NCBI GenBank assembly: GCA_027489965.1
Contig: JAIXZA010000052.1
Span: 1 to 64,000, forward strand
Reading direction: 5' to 3'
Source of the DNA: Verrucomicrobiaceae bacterium
GTDB taxonomy: Bacteria; Verrucomicrobiota; Verrucomicrobiia; Verrucomicrobiales; Verrucomicrobiaceae
Length of the DNA stretch: 64,000 nt
The translations under genes were made by a program, and so were the position numbers. Shown here in pieces: positions 26,873 to 35,069 of the stretch. Position 1 is the stretch's first letter. Every line of letters begins with the position of its first letter. Below the pieces are notes generated by a model that was not told the origin of the DNA, ran no database searches, and saw only the letters and a list, made by a program, of their open reading frames with translations.

Positions 26873-29800
26873 ATGGCATGGCGGAACCAATCCGCAGCCA
26901 TGAAAAAAATCATCCTCGCACTCATCACTGGTCTTTTATCAGTTCAAAGCGGCATTGCAGATGTCGTCTCTTATTGGAACTTTAATTCGCTTTCAATTGT
27001 TACGGCCAGCGCGCCGGGAACGGGTGGCGTGCCGACTACGATTGCAGCCAATCAAGGTGCAGGAACACTCTCGCTAACAGGCTTCACCGGATTGGTGGAT
27101 GACTTTGGTGGCTCCACACTAAACGTGCTCAATTCAGATCCGGCTGAGGAGTCTCTTAGTTTGGTGAGTAGCGCTGGAAACAATTCGTTCATAGAGTTGC
27201 AATTGAATCTCACTGGTTTCGCTGACCCCATTGTGAGTTTTGCAACGCGTGGCACAGCCTCTGGTTTCAATTCAGGTGTGTGGTCTTACAGTGTCGCAGG
27301 AGGTGCCTTCACAACGATCTCAGGAGTGAACACAGCAACGACCTCAACTGCTTTCGCTCTTGCGCCACTGGTCGATCTGACTGCGATCAATGCGGTCGAT
27401 GGACAATCTAATGTGCGTCTGCGCTACACTGTGAGCGGCGCGACGACGACTACTGGCAACAACCGGATCGACAATCTCCAAGTCAACGCAACAGCTAATG
27501 GTGGTGACTCGATCGCTCCTCTTGCTAGCACTTTTTCTCCCCTGGATAACGCCACCGGGGTGAGTCTCTCGGCTACTCCGAGCATCACTTTCAATGAGCC
27601 TGTGAAAAAAGGCACAACGGGCAACATCTTGATCAAGCGCAGCAGCGATGACTCGCTCTTTGAAAGCATTGCCGTCACTTCCACTCAGATCGTCGTTGCA
27701 GGCAGCACGGTGACGATTACACCCACCACCGCGTTTGCGAACACGACAGGATATTACATCGAGATCGCTGCTGGAGCCATCCAGGACATCGCGAACAACA
27801 ACTACGCGGGGATCAGCGGCAACGCGGCGTGGAACTTCACGACACTCACCCCTGATGTGACTGCGCCACTTGTCACCGGCTTTTCGCCCCTGGACGATGC
27901 GACCGGAGTTTCCAATTCGGCAACCCCATCCATTACTTTTAACGAGCCAATCAAAAAGGGTACCGGCAATATTCTCATTAGAAACAGTGGCGGCATTTTT
28001 GACACGATTCCTGTGACTTCCACGCAGGTCGTAGTCATCGGCAGCACAGTGACGATCACACCGACGACTCCGTTTGTGAACTCCACGGGCTACTATTTGG
28101 AAATTCCAGCTGGAACCATTGAAGACATCGCTGGCAATGATTACGCGGGTATTGCTGATCAAACGACATGGAACTTCACCACTGGCATCACTCAGCAAGC
28201 CTACATTGCAACCAATGTCACCTCCGCGACGGGTGCAGCTAGGCCGACCGGCGGTTTCGTTTCAGCAGACCACTATGCAGAGGGCAGTGCATTGGGAACG
28301 TTTGCGGTCTATAGCATTGCGAACTTCCGCTTCAGCAAGGTGGATTTCGTCCTCCCAGGCTCGGCTAACATTGACAACATCGTCACTGCCGAATACACGC
28401 TGACGACCAATAACCGAACCTTCGCAGCAGGTTCGACATTGGAGTTTTTCCTCACCACGGACCAGATGAACGGCAACTTCACTGGCAAGGTTTTCAATAC
28501 CGCTACCGTCAATGGTATCAACAATGCGAACTACACCTTTGCCCCTGTTTCTCTTGGAGTCTTTCCCTTCACTCCTGCCACCACAAATGCGCAAGGCGGC
28601 CTGCCAAACACCTTTACGCTGAACTTGAGCGCTGTCGAACCTGCGCTGCTCGCCCAGCTCAATGCGGGAGCAGAGTTCAGCATCATCCTCGCCGCCACTA
28701 CAGCGACGACAGCCGCAACTTACTCAGGTAAAGGCAACACCTTTGATCCTGGTGATCCATCATTGAAGCTCACTGTCAATCAGACACCTGGAACAGACAA
28801 CACGGTGCCAACCGTCGCCGCATTGACTCCAGCCGATGGTTTCAGCGGCTTCCCGCTTAGCTCGAATCTTTCCATTCGCTTTGATGAACTCGTGCAGAAG
28901 GGGACTTCTGGCACGATCTCTATCTTTAACACCAGTGGCAATGTCTTGGTGGAAGCTATCAATGTTACTTCAACACAAGTCTCCGTGAGTAATGCCACGG
29001 TGACGATAGATCCAACCAGTCCACTGGTTTCTGGGAACACCTACTATGTGCAAGTCACCGCTGGTGCTATCGAGGACCTGTCTGGAAACGACTACGCAGG
29101 CTTCACCGACACGACCACCTGGGACTTCACCACATCGCAACCGCCGATCACCGCACTTGGGCCTTTCAGTATCTCCGAAAATGCCCGGGCGGGAACTGTC
29201 GTCGGTGATCTCAATCCAGCCATCATTGGCAACGAAGGTGTGAAATATGCTATCCTCGGTGGTAGTGGTGGTTCGACAATGATCAAGGGCACACCAGGTG
29301 CTGGTTACCTCGTTGATCCGGTCTGGACCGTTGGCGATACCTTCCAGGGCGCGACAGGTGCGCTGAATGCCACGACCGCGGGTAATTTCTCACCAGTCGG
29401 CACGCCGGACGGTCTTGGTGCCTATTCGCTGAATGCGACCACGGTGCGTGTGTTCATGAATCATGAGATCGAAGTGCCAACCACTGGGTCTTCGGGTTAT
29501 CCCTTCACGCTTGCCAGTGGTGCGATACTCAGCAAAGGTGGAGCACGGGTCACTTACTTCGACATCGACAAGGGTAGCCGTCGTGTCGTGGACACTGGAC
29601 TCGCGATCAATCGCATGTACAACCGCAGCGGTGCTGAAGTGACGCCTGCGAACGTAGCTCAGCTTGAACTTGGCGGCCTCGATCGCATGTGCTCGGCCTC
29701 GCTTTACGAACCAAATCTCTGGGGTGCTGGACGTGGTCTTGCGGATCGTATCTACTTCACGGGTGAAGAGACATCGACTGCCTTTGGTCATCCACATGGT

Positions 29801-32800
29801 GGTACGATGTGGGCGCTGGATACCTCAAATGGTGACTTCTGGGCGCTGCCGGACATGGGCCGTGGTTCTTGGGAAAATGCCGCGCTTGTCGATACAGGTA
29901 ACACGACGCACGTTGCCTTCCTGCTGGGTGATGATGCGCAGGGTACGCCGCTTTACCTCTACGTCGGCGTGAAGAATGCTGTTGGCAATTTTCTCCAGCG
30001 CAACGGTCTGAGTGGCGGTCAGCTCTATGTGTGGAGAGCCACGAATGGCAACACCACGCCGCAGCAGTTTAATGGCACGAATGGAAATGGTTTAACCCGT
30101 GCTGGCACCTGGGTTGCTATCAATGCGCGTAACGCTGCGAATGCAGGCACTGCCGGACATGATGCCGCTGGTTACAAGAACGATACGACGCTGCAAGCCG
30201 AGGCTGATGCAGCAGGTGCGTTTTCCTTCTCGCGTCCTGAAGATCTCAGCACAAGTCCGACGGATGGTAGCATCGTGGCCTTCACCTCCACTGGTCGTGG
30301 CGGTCTTTATCCATTGGATAACTGGGGCGATACCTACATCATCGATATCGACTTCACCTCAGGCGTGCCGACCAGCGGCGCGCTGCGCATCCTCTATGAT
30401 GGTGACACTGCTGGCGGTGGACAGTTCTCTTCGCCGGAAGAAGGTCTGCGCTGCCCTGACAATCTTGACTGGGCGGATGATGGCTTCATCTATGTGCAGG
30501 AAGACCAGTCCAACCAAGTCGGCAGCTTCGGCGCAGCCGGATTCGAGACCTCCATCTGGCGTCTCAATGCGACGACGGGAGCGGCTGTGCGTATTGCGCA
30601 GACAGATCGCTCCACCGTCTTGCCACTCGGCTCCACGGACACGAACCCAAGCGATGTGGGTAACTGGGAATCCTCCGGTATCATCGACGTCTCCACACTC
30701 TTCGGTGAAGAACCGGGAGCACTCTTCCTGTTTGATATTCAGGCCCATTCTGTAACCACGGGGCTTGTGGCCTCGAAGGCGCTCTTTGAAGGCGGCCAGC
30801 TTTGCTTCTTGGAAAAAGGATTCGAAATGGGTGCCTTCGCTATCAATCCGAATTCTGGTGCGATTACACTCGCCAACCCAGCAGCGCTACAACTCGACAG
30901 TCCGCGGTCTCACGAGCTGCGTGTGCAGTCCTTTGACGGTAGCAATTCAACGCTGGAAAAAGTGACGATCAACGTCACCAACACCATCGTCTCGACGAGC
31001 AATAACTTCAAAGCCGCCACATACAACACCTCACTCTTCCGAGATACTGCGGGCGCACTGATCACTGAACTCGGCACCGTCACCAGCGACCAAGCGAAAA
31101 AAATCGCCCGTGTCATTCAGAACAACAATGCCGACGTCATCCTTATCAACGAGTTTGACTACGATGCGAAAGGTGTAGCACTCAAACGCTTCAAAGAGAA
31201 CTACCTCGAAGTCGCACAGAACGGAGAAAATCCGGTCTACTATCCATATGCCTTCATTGCACCCGCAAACACGGGCGTCCATTCGGGTTTCGATCTTGAT
31301 AACAATGGCAGCGTCGTTTCCACCCCAGGAGCTGCGGGTTATGGTGAGGACGCTTTCGGCTTCGGTACGCACCCTGGTCAATACGGCTTCGTGGTGCTCT
31401 CCAAATATCCCATCGATACACCGAACATCCGCACCTTTCAGAAATTCCTTTGGAAGGACATGCCCGGTGCTGATCTGCCAGACAATCCAGCTAATGCGAC
31501 ACCCATTGATTGGTATTCCACAGCCGAGCTGAATGTTTTCCGCCTTTCCTCGAAGAACCACGCGGACGTTCCTGTTCTTGTGAATGGCACACCTGTCCAC
31601 ATCCTCGCCAGCCATCCGACACCGCCAGTGTTTGATTCCGGTGCACCCTGGACTGCAGGAGTCGATCACAATGGCCGCCGCAACAGTGACGAAATTCGTT
31701 TCTGGAACGATTACGTGACACCCGGTGCGACCTCCTCCTACATCTACGACGACACGGAAACCTTTGCGACTCGCTCCGGTGGTCTGCCAGCCAATACACG
31801 CTTCATCATTTGTGGTGACCAAAACGCGGATAACAATGAGGGCGACAGCACAGACCCAGCGATCAAACGAATCATCGGTGGCAATCTAACCATCGGCGGC
31901 ACAGCCGTCACACCGAATCCATTTGTGAACTCCACCTTCGTCCCAGGTGGCGGCGCGGGTGCACAGCCAGATGATACCGCAGCCTTCAGCAATGGCGTTC
32001 GTGTTGACTACGCTCTGCCATCTACATACGGCCTCGTCGTGAATTCCGGCGGTGTCTTCTGGCCTGCAACAGTCGCAGGCACGATCAGTGATGCGATTAC
32101 CGCTTCAGACCATCACATGGTCTTCTTGAACCTCACCCTGAGCGATGTCACAACGCCGCCAAACGTAGGACTTGCTAACTATTACAGCAGCGCCGCTGGC
32201 CTGCTTGGTGCGCCTCTTCAAAACGCACTGCATAACATTATCGACGGTCACACGGTCGTTGACTATGGCACGGTGGATGAGGTTATGCAGGTCATCGACG
32301 AAGACGCGACTATCAGCACCAATGTTCGCCTGCTTTACTCGAATGCTTCACTGCCGAAGACCTCAGCAAATATCAATGGTGGCTGGAATCGTGAGCATGT
32401 CTGGCCACGCAGCGACGGCGTCGGCGACACAGGTCCAGACTACTCGGACATGCACCATCTTTTCCCCTGCAAAGACAGCGTGAATAGCCTGCGCAGCAAT
32501 CTCCCCTACGATGAGAGCAGCAACCTTGATAGTGATCCCTTCGCGCCAGAATCCTTTAAAGACAATGATTCCTGGGAGCCACTGGATCGTGACAAGGGAA
32601 TCGTCGCACGCGCCCAACTTTACATGATGACCCGCTATGATGGCTCTGATGCAGACACCACGGATCTCTTGCTCGCGGACAACACCTCGCCCACCGGCAC
32701 CCAGGGCAGACTCTCCACCTTGCTAGCGTGGCACCGGGCCTACCCACCCACCGAATACGAGCGCAGCCGGAACAACGCCATCTATTCTGGAACCAGTGTC

Positions 32801-33280
32801 AACGGCATCGTTTATGCGCAGGGCAATCGCAATCCCTTCATCGACTTCCCGCAGTTTGCGGATGCCATTTTCCTGAATGCCGCGACGAATTCATTCGCGA
32901 AATGGCAAGCTCAGAACCTTACCCTAACGCAGCTCCTGAATACGACGACTTCTGGCCCCAATGGAGACCTCGACGGCGATGGTCGAAGCAATTACTTTGA
33001 GTTCCTCTTCGGCGGAAATCCTCTCGGCGGATCTGACGAGCCCCTGGCAACCACACGCGTTGGTAATCAGTTCACCCTTTCCTTCTTCCGTCCGAAAGGC
33101 ATCACCGAGCAGGCTCGCATTGAGTCCAGCACGCAGCTGGCTGGCGGCACCTGGACGACCGTTCCGAACTGGGCAGCTAGCTCCACCATTACTGATCTCG
33201 GCGACTATCAGCGCGTTGATTATACCACAACGATTCCCACCGATAGTGGCGGACTTTTCTATCGCGTTGTGATTGAGTAA
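26873..33280 (+). CDS. Giant secreted PhoX - EEP - endonuclease I fusion protein
   Basis: 2135 residues from ATG 26873, which has GGAGAG seven bases upstream; ATG 26900 (MKKIILALITG) also gives a good signal peptide. In order: a jelly-roll-like domain (to about 205); SbsA-type Ig-like domains (212-325, 328-440 and 641-758) with a beta domain between (441-636); a PhoX-type (DUF839) phosphatase region (about 760-1350: MNHEIEVP, YFTGEETS, NLDWADDGFIYVQED, ESSGIIDVSTLF, FDIQAHS); an endonuclease/exonuclease/phosphatase domain (1377-1755: INEFDYD, ICGDQNAD, SDHHMVF); and an endonuclease I domain (1766-2003: NREHVWPRS, DMHHLFPCKDSVNSLRSN). It ends with DLDGDGRSNYFEF and a terminal beta domain. The catalytic motifs look intact. 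It could digest extracellular nucleic acid and remove phosphate. Confidence 0.82.
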   Translation: MAWRNQSAAMKKIILALITGLLSVQSGIADVVSYWNFNSLSIVTASAPGTGGVPTTIAANQGAGTLSLTGFTGLVDDFGGSTLNVLNSDPAEESLSLVSSAGNNSFIELQLNLTGFADPIVSFATRGTASGFNSGVWSYSVAGGAFTTISGVNTATTSTAFALAPLVDLTAINAVDGQSNVRLRYTVSGATTTTGNNRIDNLQVNATANGGDSIAPLASTFSPLDNATGVSLSATPSITFNEPVKKGTTGNILIKRSSDDSLFESIAVTSTQIVVAGSTVTITPTTAFANTTGYYIEIAAGAIQDIANNNYAGISGNAAWNFTTLTPDVTAPLVTGFSPLDDATGVSNSATPSITFNEPIKKGTGNILIRNSGGIFDTIPVTSTQVVVIGSTVTITPTTPFVNSTGYYLEIPAGTIEDIAGNDYAGIADQTTWNFTTGITQQAYIATNVTSATGAARPTGGFVSADHYAEGSALGTFAVYSIANFRFSKVDFVLPGSANIDNIVTAEYTLTTNNRTFAAGSTLEFFLTTDQMNGNFTGKVFNTATVNGINNANYTFAPVSLGVFPFTPATTNAQGGLPNTFTLNLSAVEPALLAQLNAGAEFSIILAATTATTAATYSGKGNTFDPGDPSLKLTVNQTPGTDNTVPTVAALTPADGFSGFPLSSNLSIRFDELVQKGTSGTISIFNTSGNVLVEAINVTSTQVSVSNATVTIDPTSPLVSGNTYYVQVTAGAIEDLSGNDYAGFTDTTTWDFTTSQPPITALGPFSISENARAGTVVGDLNPAIIGNEGVKYAILGGSGGSTMIKGTPGAGYLVDPVWTVGDTFQGATGALNATTAGNFSPVGTPDGLGAYSLNATTVRVFMNHEIEVPTTGSSGYPFTLASGAILSKGGARVTYFDIDKGSRRVVDTGLAINRMYNRSGAEVTPANVAQLELGGLDRMCSASLYEPNLWGAGRGLADRIYFTGEETSTAFGHPHGGTMWALDTSNGDFWALPDMGRGSWENAALVDTGNTTHVAFLLGDDAQGTPLYLYVGVKNAVGNFLQRNGLSGGQLYVWRATNGNTTPQQFNGTNGNGLTRAGTWVAINARNAANAGTAGHDAAGYKNDTTLQAEADAAGAFSFSRPEDLSTSPTDGSIVAFTSTGRGGLYPLDNWGDTYIIDIDFTSGVPTSGALRILYDGDTAGGGQFSSPEEGLRCPDNLDWADDGFIYVQEDQSNQVGSFGAAGFETSIWRLNATTGAAVRIAQTDRSTVLPLGSTDTNPSDVGNWESSGIIDVSTLFGEEPGALFLFDIQAHSVTTGLVASKALFEGGQLCFLEKGFEMGAFAINPNSGAITLANPAALQLDSPRSHELRVQSFDGSNSTLEKVTINVTNTIVSTSNNFKAATYNTSLFRDTAGALITELGTVTSDQAKKIARVIQNNNADVILINEFDYDAKGVALKRFKENYLEVAQNGENPVYYPYAFIAPANTGVHSGFDLDNNGSVVSTPGAAGYGEDAFGFGTHPGQYGFVVLSKYPIDTPNIRTFQKFLWKDMPGADLPDNPANATPIDWYSTAELNVFRLSSKNHADVPVLVNGTPVHILASHPTPPVFDSGAPWTAGVDHNGRRNSDEIRFWNDYVTPGATSSYIYDDTETFATRSGGLPANTRFIICGDQNADNNEGDSTDPAIKRIIGGNLTIGGTAVTPNPFVNSTFVPGGGAGAQPDDTAAFSNGVRVDYALPSTYGLVVNSGGVFWPATVAGTISDAITASDHHMVFLNLTLSDVTTPPNVGLANYYSSAAGLLGAPLQNALHNIIDGHTVVDYGTVDEVMQVIDEDATISTNVRLLYSNASLPKTSANINGGWNREHVWPRSDGVGDTGPDYSDMHHLFPCKDSVNSLRSNLPYDESSNLDSDPFAPESFKDNDSWEPLDRDKGIVARAQLYMMTRYDGSDADTTDLLLADNTSPTGTQGRLSTLLAWHRAYPPTEYERSRNNAIYSGTSVNGIVYAQGNRNPFIDFPQFADAIFLNAATNSFAKWQAQNLTLTQLLNTTTSGPNGDLDGDGRSNYFEFLFGGNPLGGSDEPLATTRVGNQFTLSFFRPKGITEQARIESSTQLAGGTWTTVPNWAASSTITDLGDYQRVDYTTTIPTDSGGLFYRVVIE

Positions 33281-33303
33281 ATCGTCCTCGAAACTGATTC
33301 TCC

Positions 33304-33528
33304 ATGCAAAAGCTAGTCACCATCTATCTAGATAACATGGGCTACGAAGGCTCCACCATGTTCAAAGGTCACTCCAACAAGCATGGCCAAGTCGAAGAGC
33401 ATTTGCAGCAGTACCTTGATGAAGGCTGGTGGATCGTATCCACCAGTTCGTTCGGCGGTGCATCGGAGGGCTATTCCGCCAGGGGTTGGCTCGCCGTAGT
33501 CTTGGAGAAGAATACCGAGGCCGTTTGA
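33304..33528 (+). CDS. Small conserved-looking protein, 74 residues
   Basis: ATG 33304 to TGA 33526-33528, 23 bp after the giant gene. Sequence features: KLVTIYLDNMGY at the start, HGQVEEHLQQYLDEGWWIVS in the middle and GWLAVVLEK at the end. The EHLxxYLxxGW pattern followed by a beta strand is like the small DUF4177-type proteins, which are single-domain alpha/beta proteins of unknown function. No signal peptide or membrane segment, so cytoplasmic. It may be translated from the same message as the giant gene. Confidence 0.55.
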   Translation: MQKLVTIYLDNMGYEGSTMFKGHSNKHGQVEEHLQQYLDEGWWIVSTSSFGGASEGYSARGWLAVVLEKNTEAV

Positions 33529-33545
33529 GGTGCGTTCAGCCAATG

Positions 33546-33596
33546 TGGTGCAGCCGTCTCGGCTGCGTCAGAAATGAGTCCAGAGGACTCAACCAC
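33546..33596. repeat. REP-like double hairpin between convergent genes
   Basis: Two perfect hairpins lie side by side: GCAGCCG TCT CGGCTGC (33550-33566) and GAGTCC AGA GGACTC (33576-33590). They are enclosed by GTGGT (33546-33550) and ACCAC (33592-33596), which can pair to make a three-way junction. The element sits between the 74-residue gene (+) and the DUF1501 gene (-), where it could act as a two-way terminator. The compact symmetric structure is typical of an interspersed REP-like sequence, but only one copy is in the window. Confidence 0.5.
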
Positions 33597-33617
33597 ACTA
33601 CCAACCCTTCTGCACAG

Positions 33618-35045
33618 CTAGGCCAACAGCTCCGAGACAACTTTCGGACCTTCCTCGACGCCGGTGAGGCGGTAGTCGAGGCCGGCGTAGCGATAGGTGA
33701 ACTTGTGATGATCAAAGCCGAGCAGGTGGAGGATGGTGGCGTGGAGATCGCGGATGTGGACGGGCTTTTCGGCGGCGGCAAAACCAAAATCGTCGGTCGC
33801 ACCGTGGATGTGGCCGCGCTTCACGCCACCTCCAGCGAGCCAGGTGGTGAAGCCGTAGGGGTTGTGGTCGCGCCCGCGTTGTTTGCCAGCGTTAAGGCCG
33901 GGCGTGGGCAGCTCGACGACGGGCGTGCGACCAAACTCTCCACCCCAGATGACCAGGGTGTCATCAAACAAGCCTCGCTGCTTCAAATCAGTGAGCAGGG
34001 CGGCGATGGGCTGGTCCACTTTGGCGGCAAGCGGTTTGTGATCGAGCACATCGTCGTGGTTGTCCCAGGGCTGACCATCGCCGGTCCAGAGCTGGAGGAA
34101 ACGCACGCCACGCTCCAGCAAACGACGGGCGATGAGGCACTGACGGGCAAAGGAACCCTCCGGGCCGGGCTTCACGCCATACATCTGACGAACGGTCTCC
34201 GGCTCCTTCATGATGTCAAAAGCATCGCTGGCCTCCATTTGCATGCGGTAGGCGAGTTCGAAGCTCTGAATGCGGGCTTCGAGCTGGGTGTCCTTTTGGC
34301 GCTCGGCCAGGTGGCGCTGATTGAAAGCCAGCAACAAATCGAGCTGCTCGCGCTGGCGTTTGCCATCAAGCGCCCCGTTGCGGATGAACTCGACGAGCTT
34401 GTCCACGCTCTCGTGGTCGGTGTTGACGTAGGCTCCTTGAAAGGCGCTGGGGAGAAAGCCTGCCTGCCAGTTCTTCGTGCGGCGGATGGGCATGCCGCCA
34501 GGGCACATGGCGATGTAGCCGGGCAGGTTTTGATTCATGGAGCCGAGGCCGTAGGTGATCCAGGAGCCGAGGCTGGGACGATTGAGCCGCGCCTCGCCAC
34601 AGTTGAGCAAACCGAGCGATGGCTCGTGGTTTGGCAGGTCTGTGTGCATGGAGCGGATGACGCAGAGGTCGTCCGCGTGCTGCGCTGTCTTGGCGAACAG
34701 CTCGCTGACCTCGATACCGCTTTTGCCGTATTTTTGAAACGCATACGGCGACTTCAGGCCCGCACCTGTCGGACGTTCGGTCTTCAACGGCGAGGGAATG
34801 GCCTTGCCGTCATGTTTATCGAGAGAGGGCTTCGGATCGAAGGTGTCCAGATGCGATGGACCGCCGTTCATGAACAAATGCACCACACGTTTCGCCTTGG
34901 CGGGCAGCGGCGGCTGCCTCGCGGCGAGCGGGTTCAGTGAAATGGATGACGTCTCCGCGAGCAGATCGCCAAGACCCATGGCACCAAAGCCCATGCCGAT
35001 GCGGCCGAGCATTTCGCGGCGGGTTAGGGAAGAGGGTTGCAACAT
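33618..35045 (-). CDS. DUF1501 protein, second copy
   Basis: 475 residues. The N-terminus LTRREMLGRIGMGFGAMGLGDLL is a twin-arginine-type signal. Landmarks match the copy at 11544: VVHLFMNGGPSHLDTFDPKPS, LPGYIAMCPGG, LERGVRFLQLWTGDGQPWDNHDD, WGGEFGRTPVVE and HNPYGFTTWLAGGGVKRG. It begins 24 bp after the end of the PSD1 gene on the same strand, so the pair is co-transcribed. The fold is sulfatase-like; the activity is unproven. The context here, downstream of a beta-helix protein and two other secreted proteins, suggests polysaccharide breakdown. A long frame on the opposite strand (33429-34940) is a mirror of this gene's codon use. Confidence 0.88.
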   Translation of the reverse strand: MLQPSSLTRREMLGRIGMGFGAMGLGDLLAETSSISLNPLAARQPPLPAKAKRVVHLFMNGGPSHLDTFDPKPSLDKHDGKAIPSPLKTERPTGAGLKSPYAFQKYGKSGIEVSELFAKTAQHADDLCVIRSMHTDLPNHEPSLGLLNCGEARLNRPSLGSWITYGLGSMNQNLPGYIAMCPGGMPIRRTKNWQAGFLPSAFQGAYVNTDHESVDKLVEFIRNGALDGKRQREQLDLLLAFNQRHLAERQKDTQLEARIQSFELAYRMQMEASDAFDIMKEPETVRQMYGVKPGPEGSFARQCLIARRLLERGVRFLQLWTGDGQPWDNHDDVLDHKPLAAKVDQPIAALLTDLKQRGLFDDTLVIWGGEFGRTPVVELPTPGLNAGKQRGRDHNPYGFTTWLAGGGVKRGHIHGATDDFGFAAAEKPVHIRDLHATILHLLGFDHHKFTYRYAGLDYRLTGVEEGPKVVSELLA

Positions 35046-35069
35046 AGGGCGCGAAGTGTTGGTGAGCGG

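Noticed and set aside
33429..34940. 503-codon plus-strand frame
   Set aside because: It is the antisense image of the DUF1501 gene at 33618-35045, which has all family motifs and a normal export signal.
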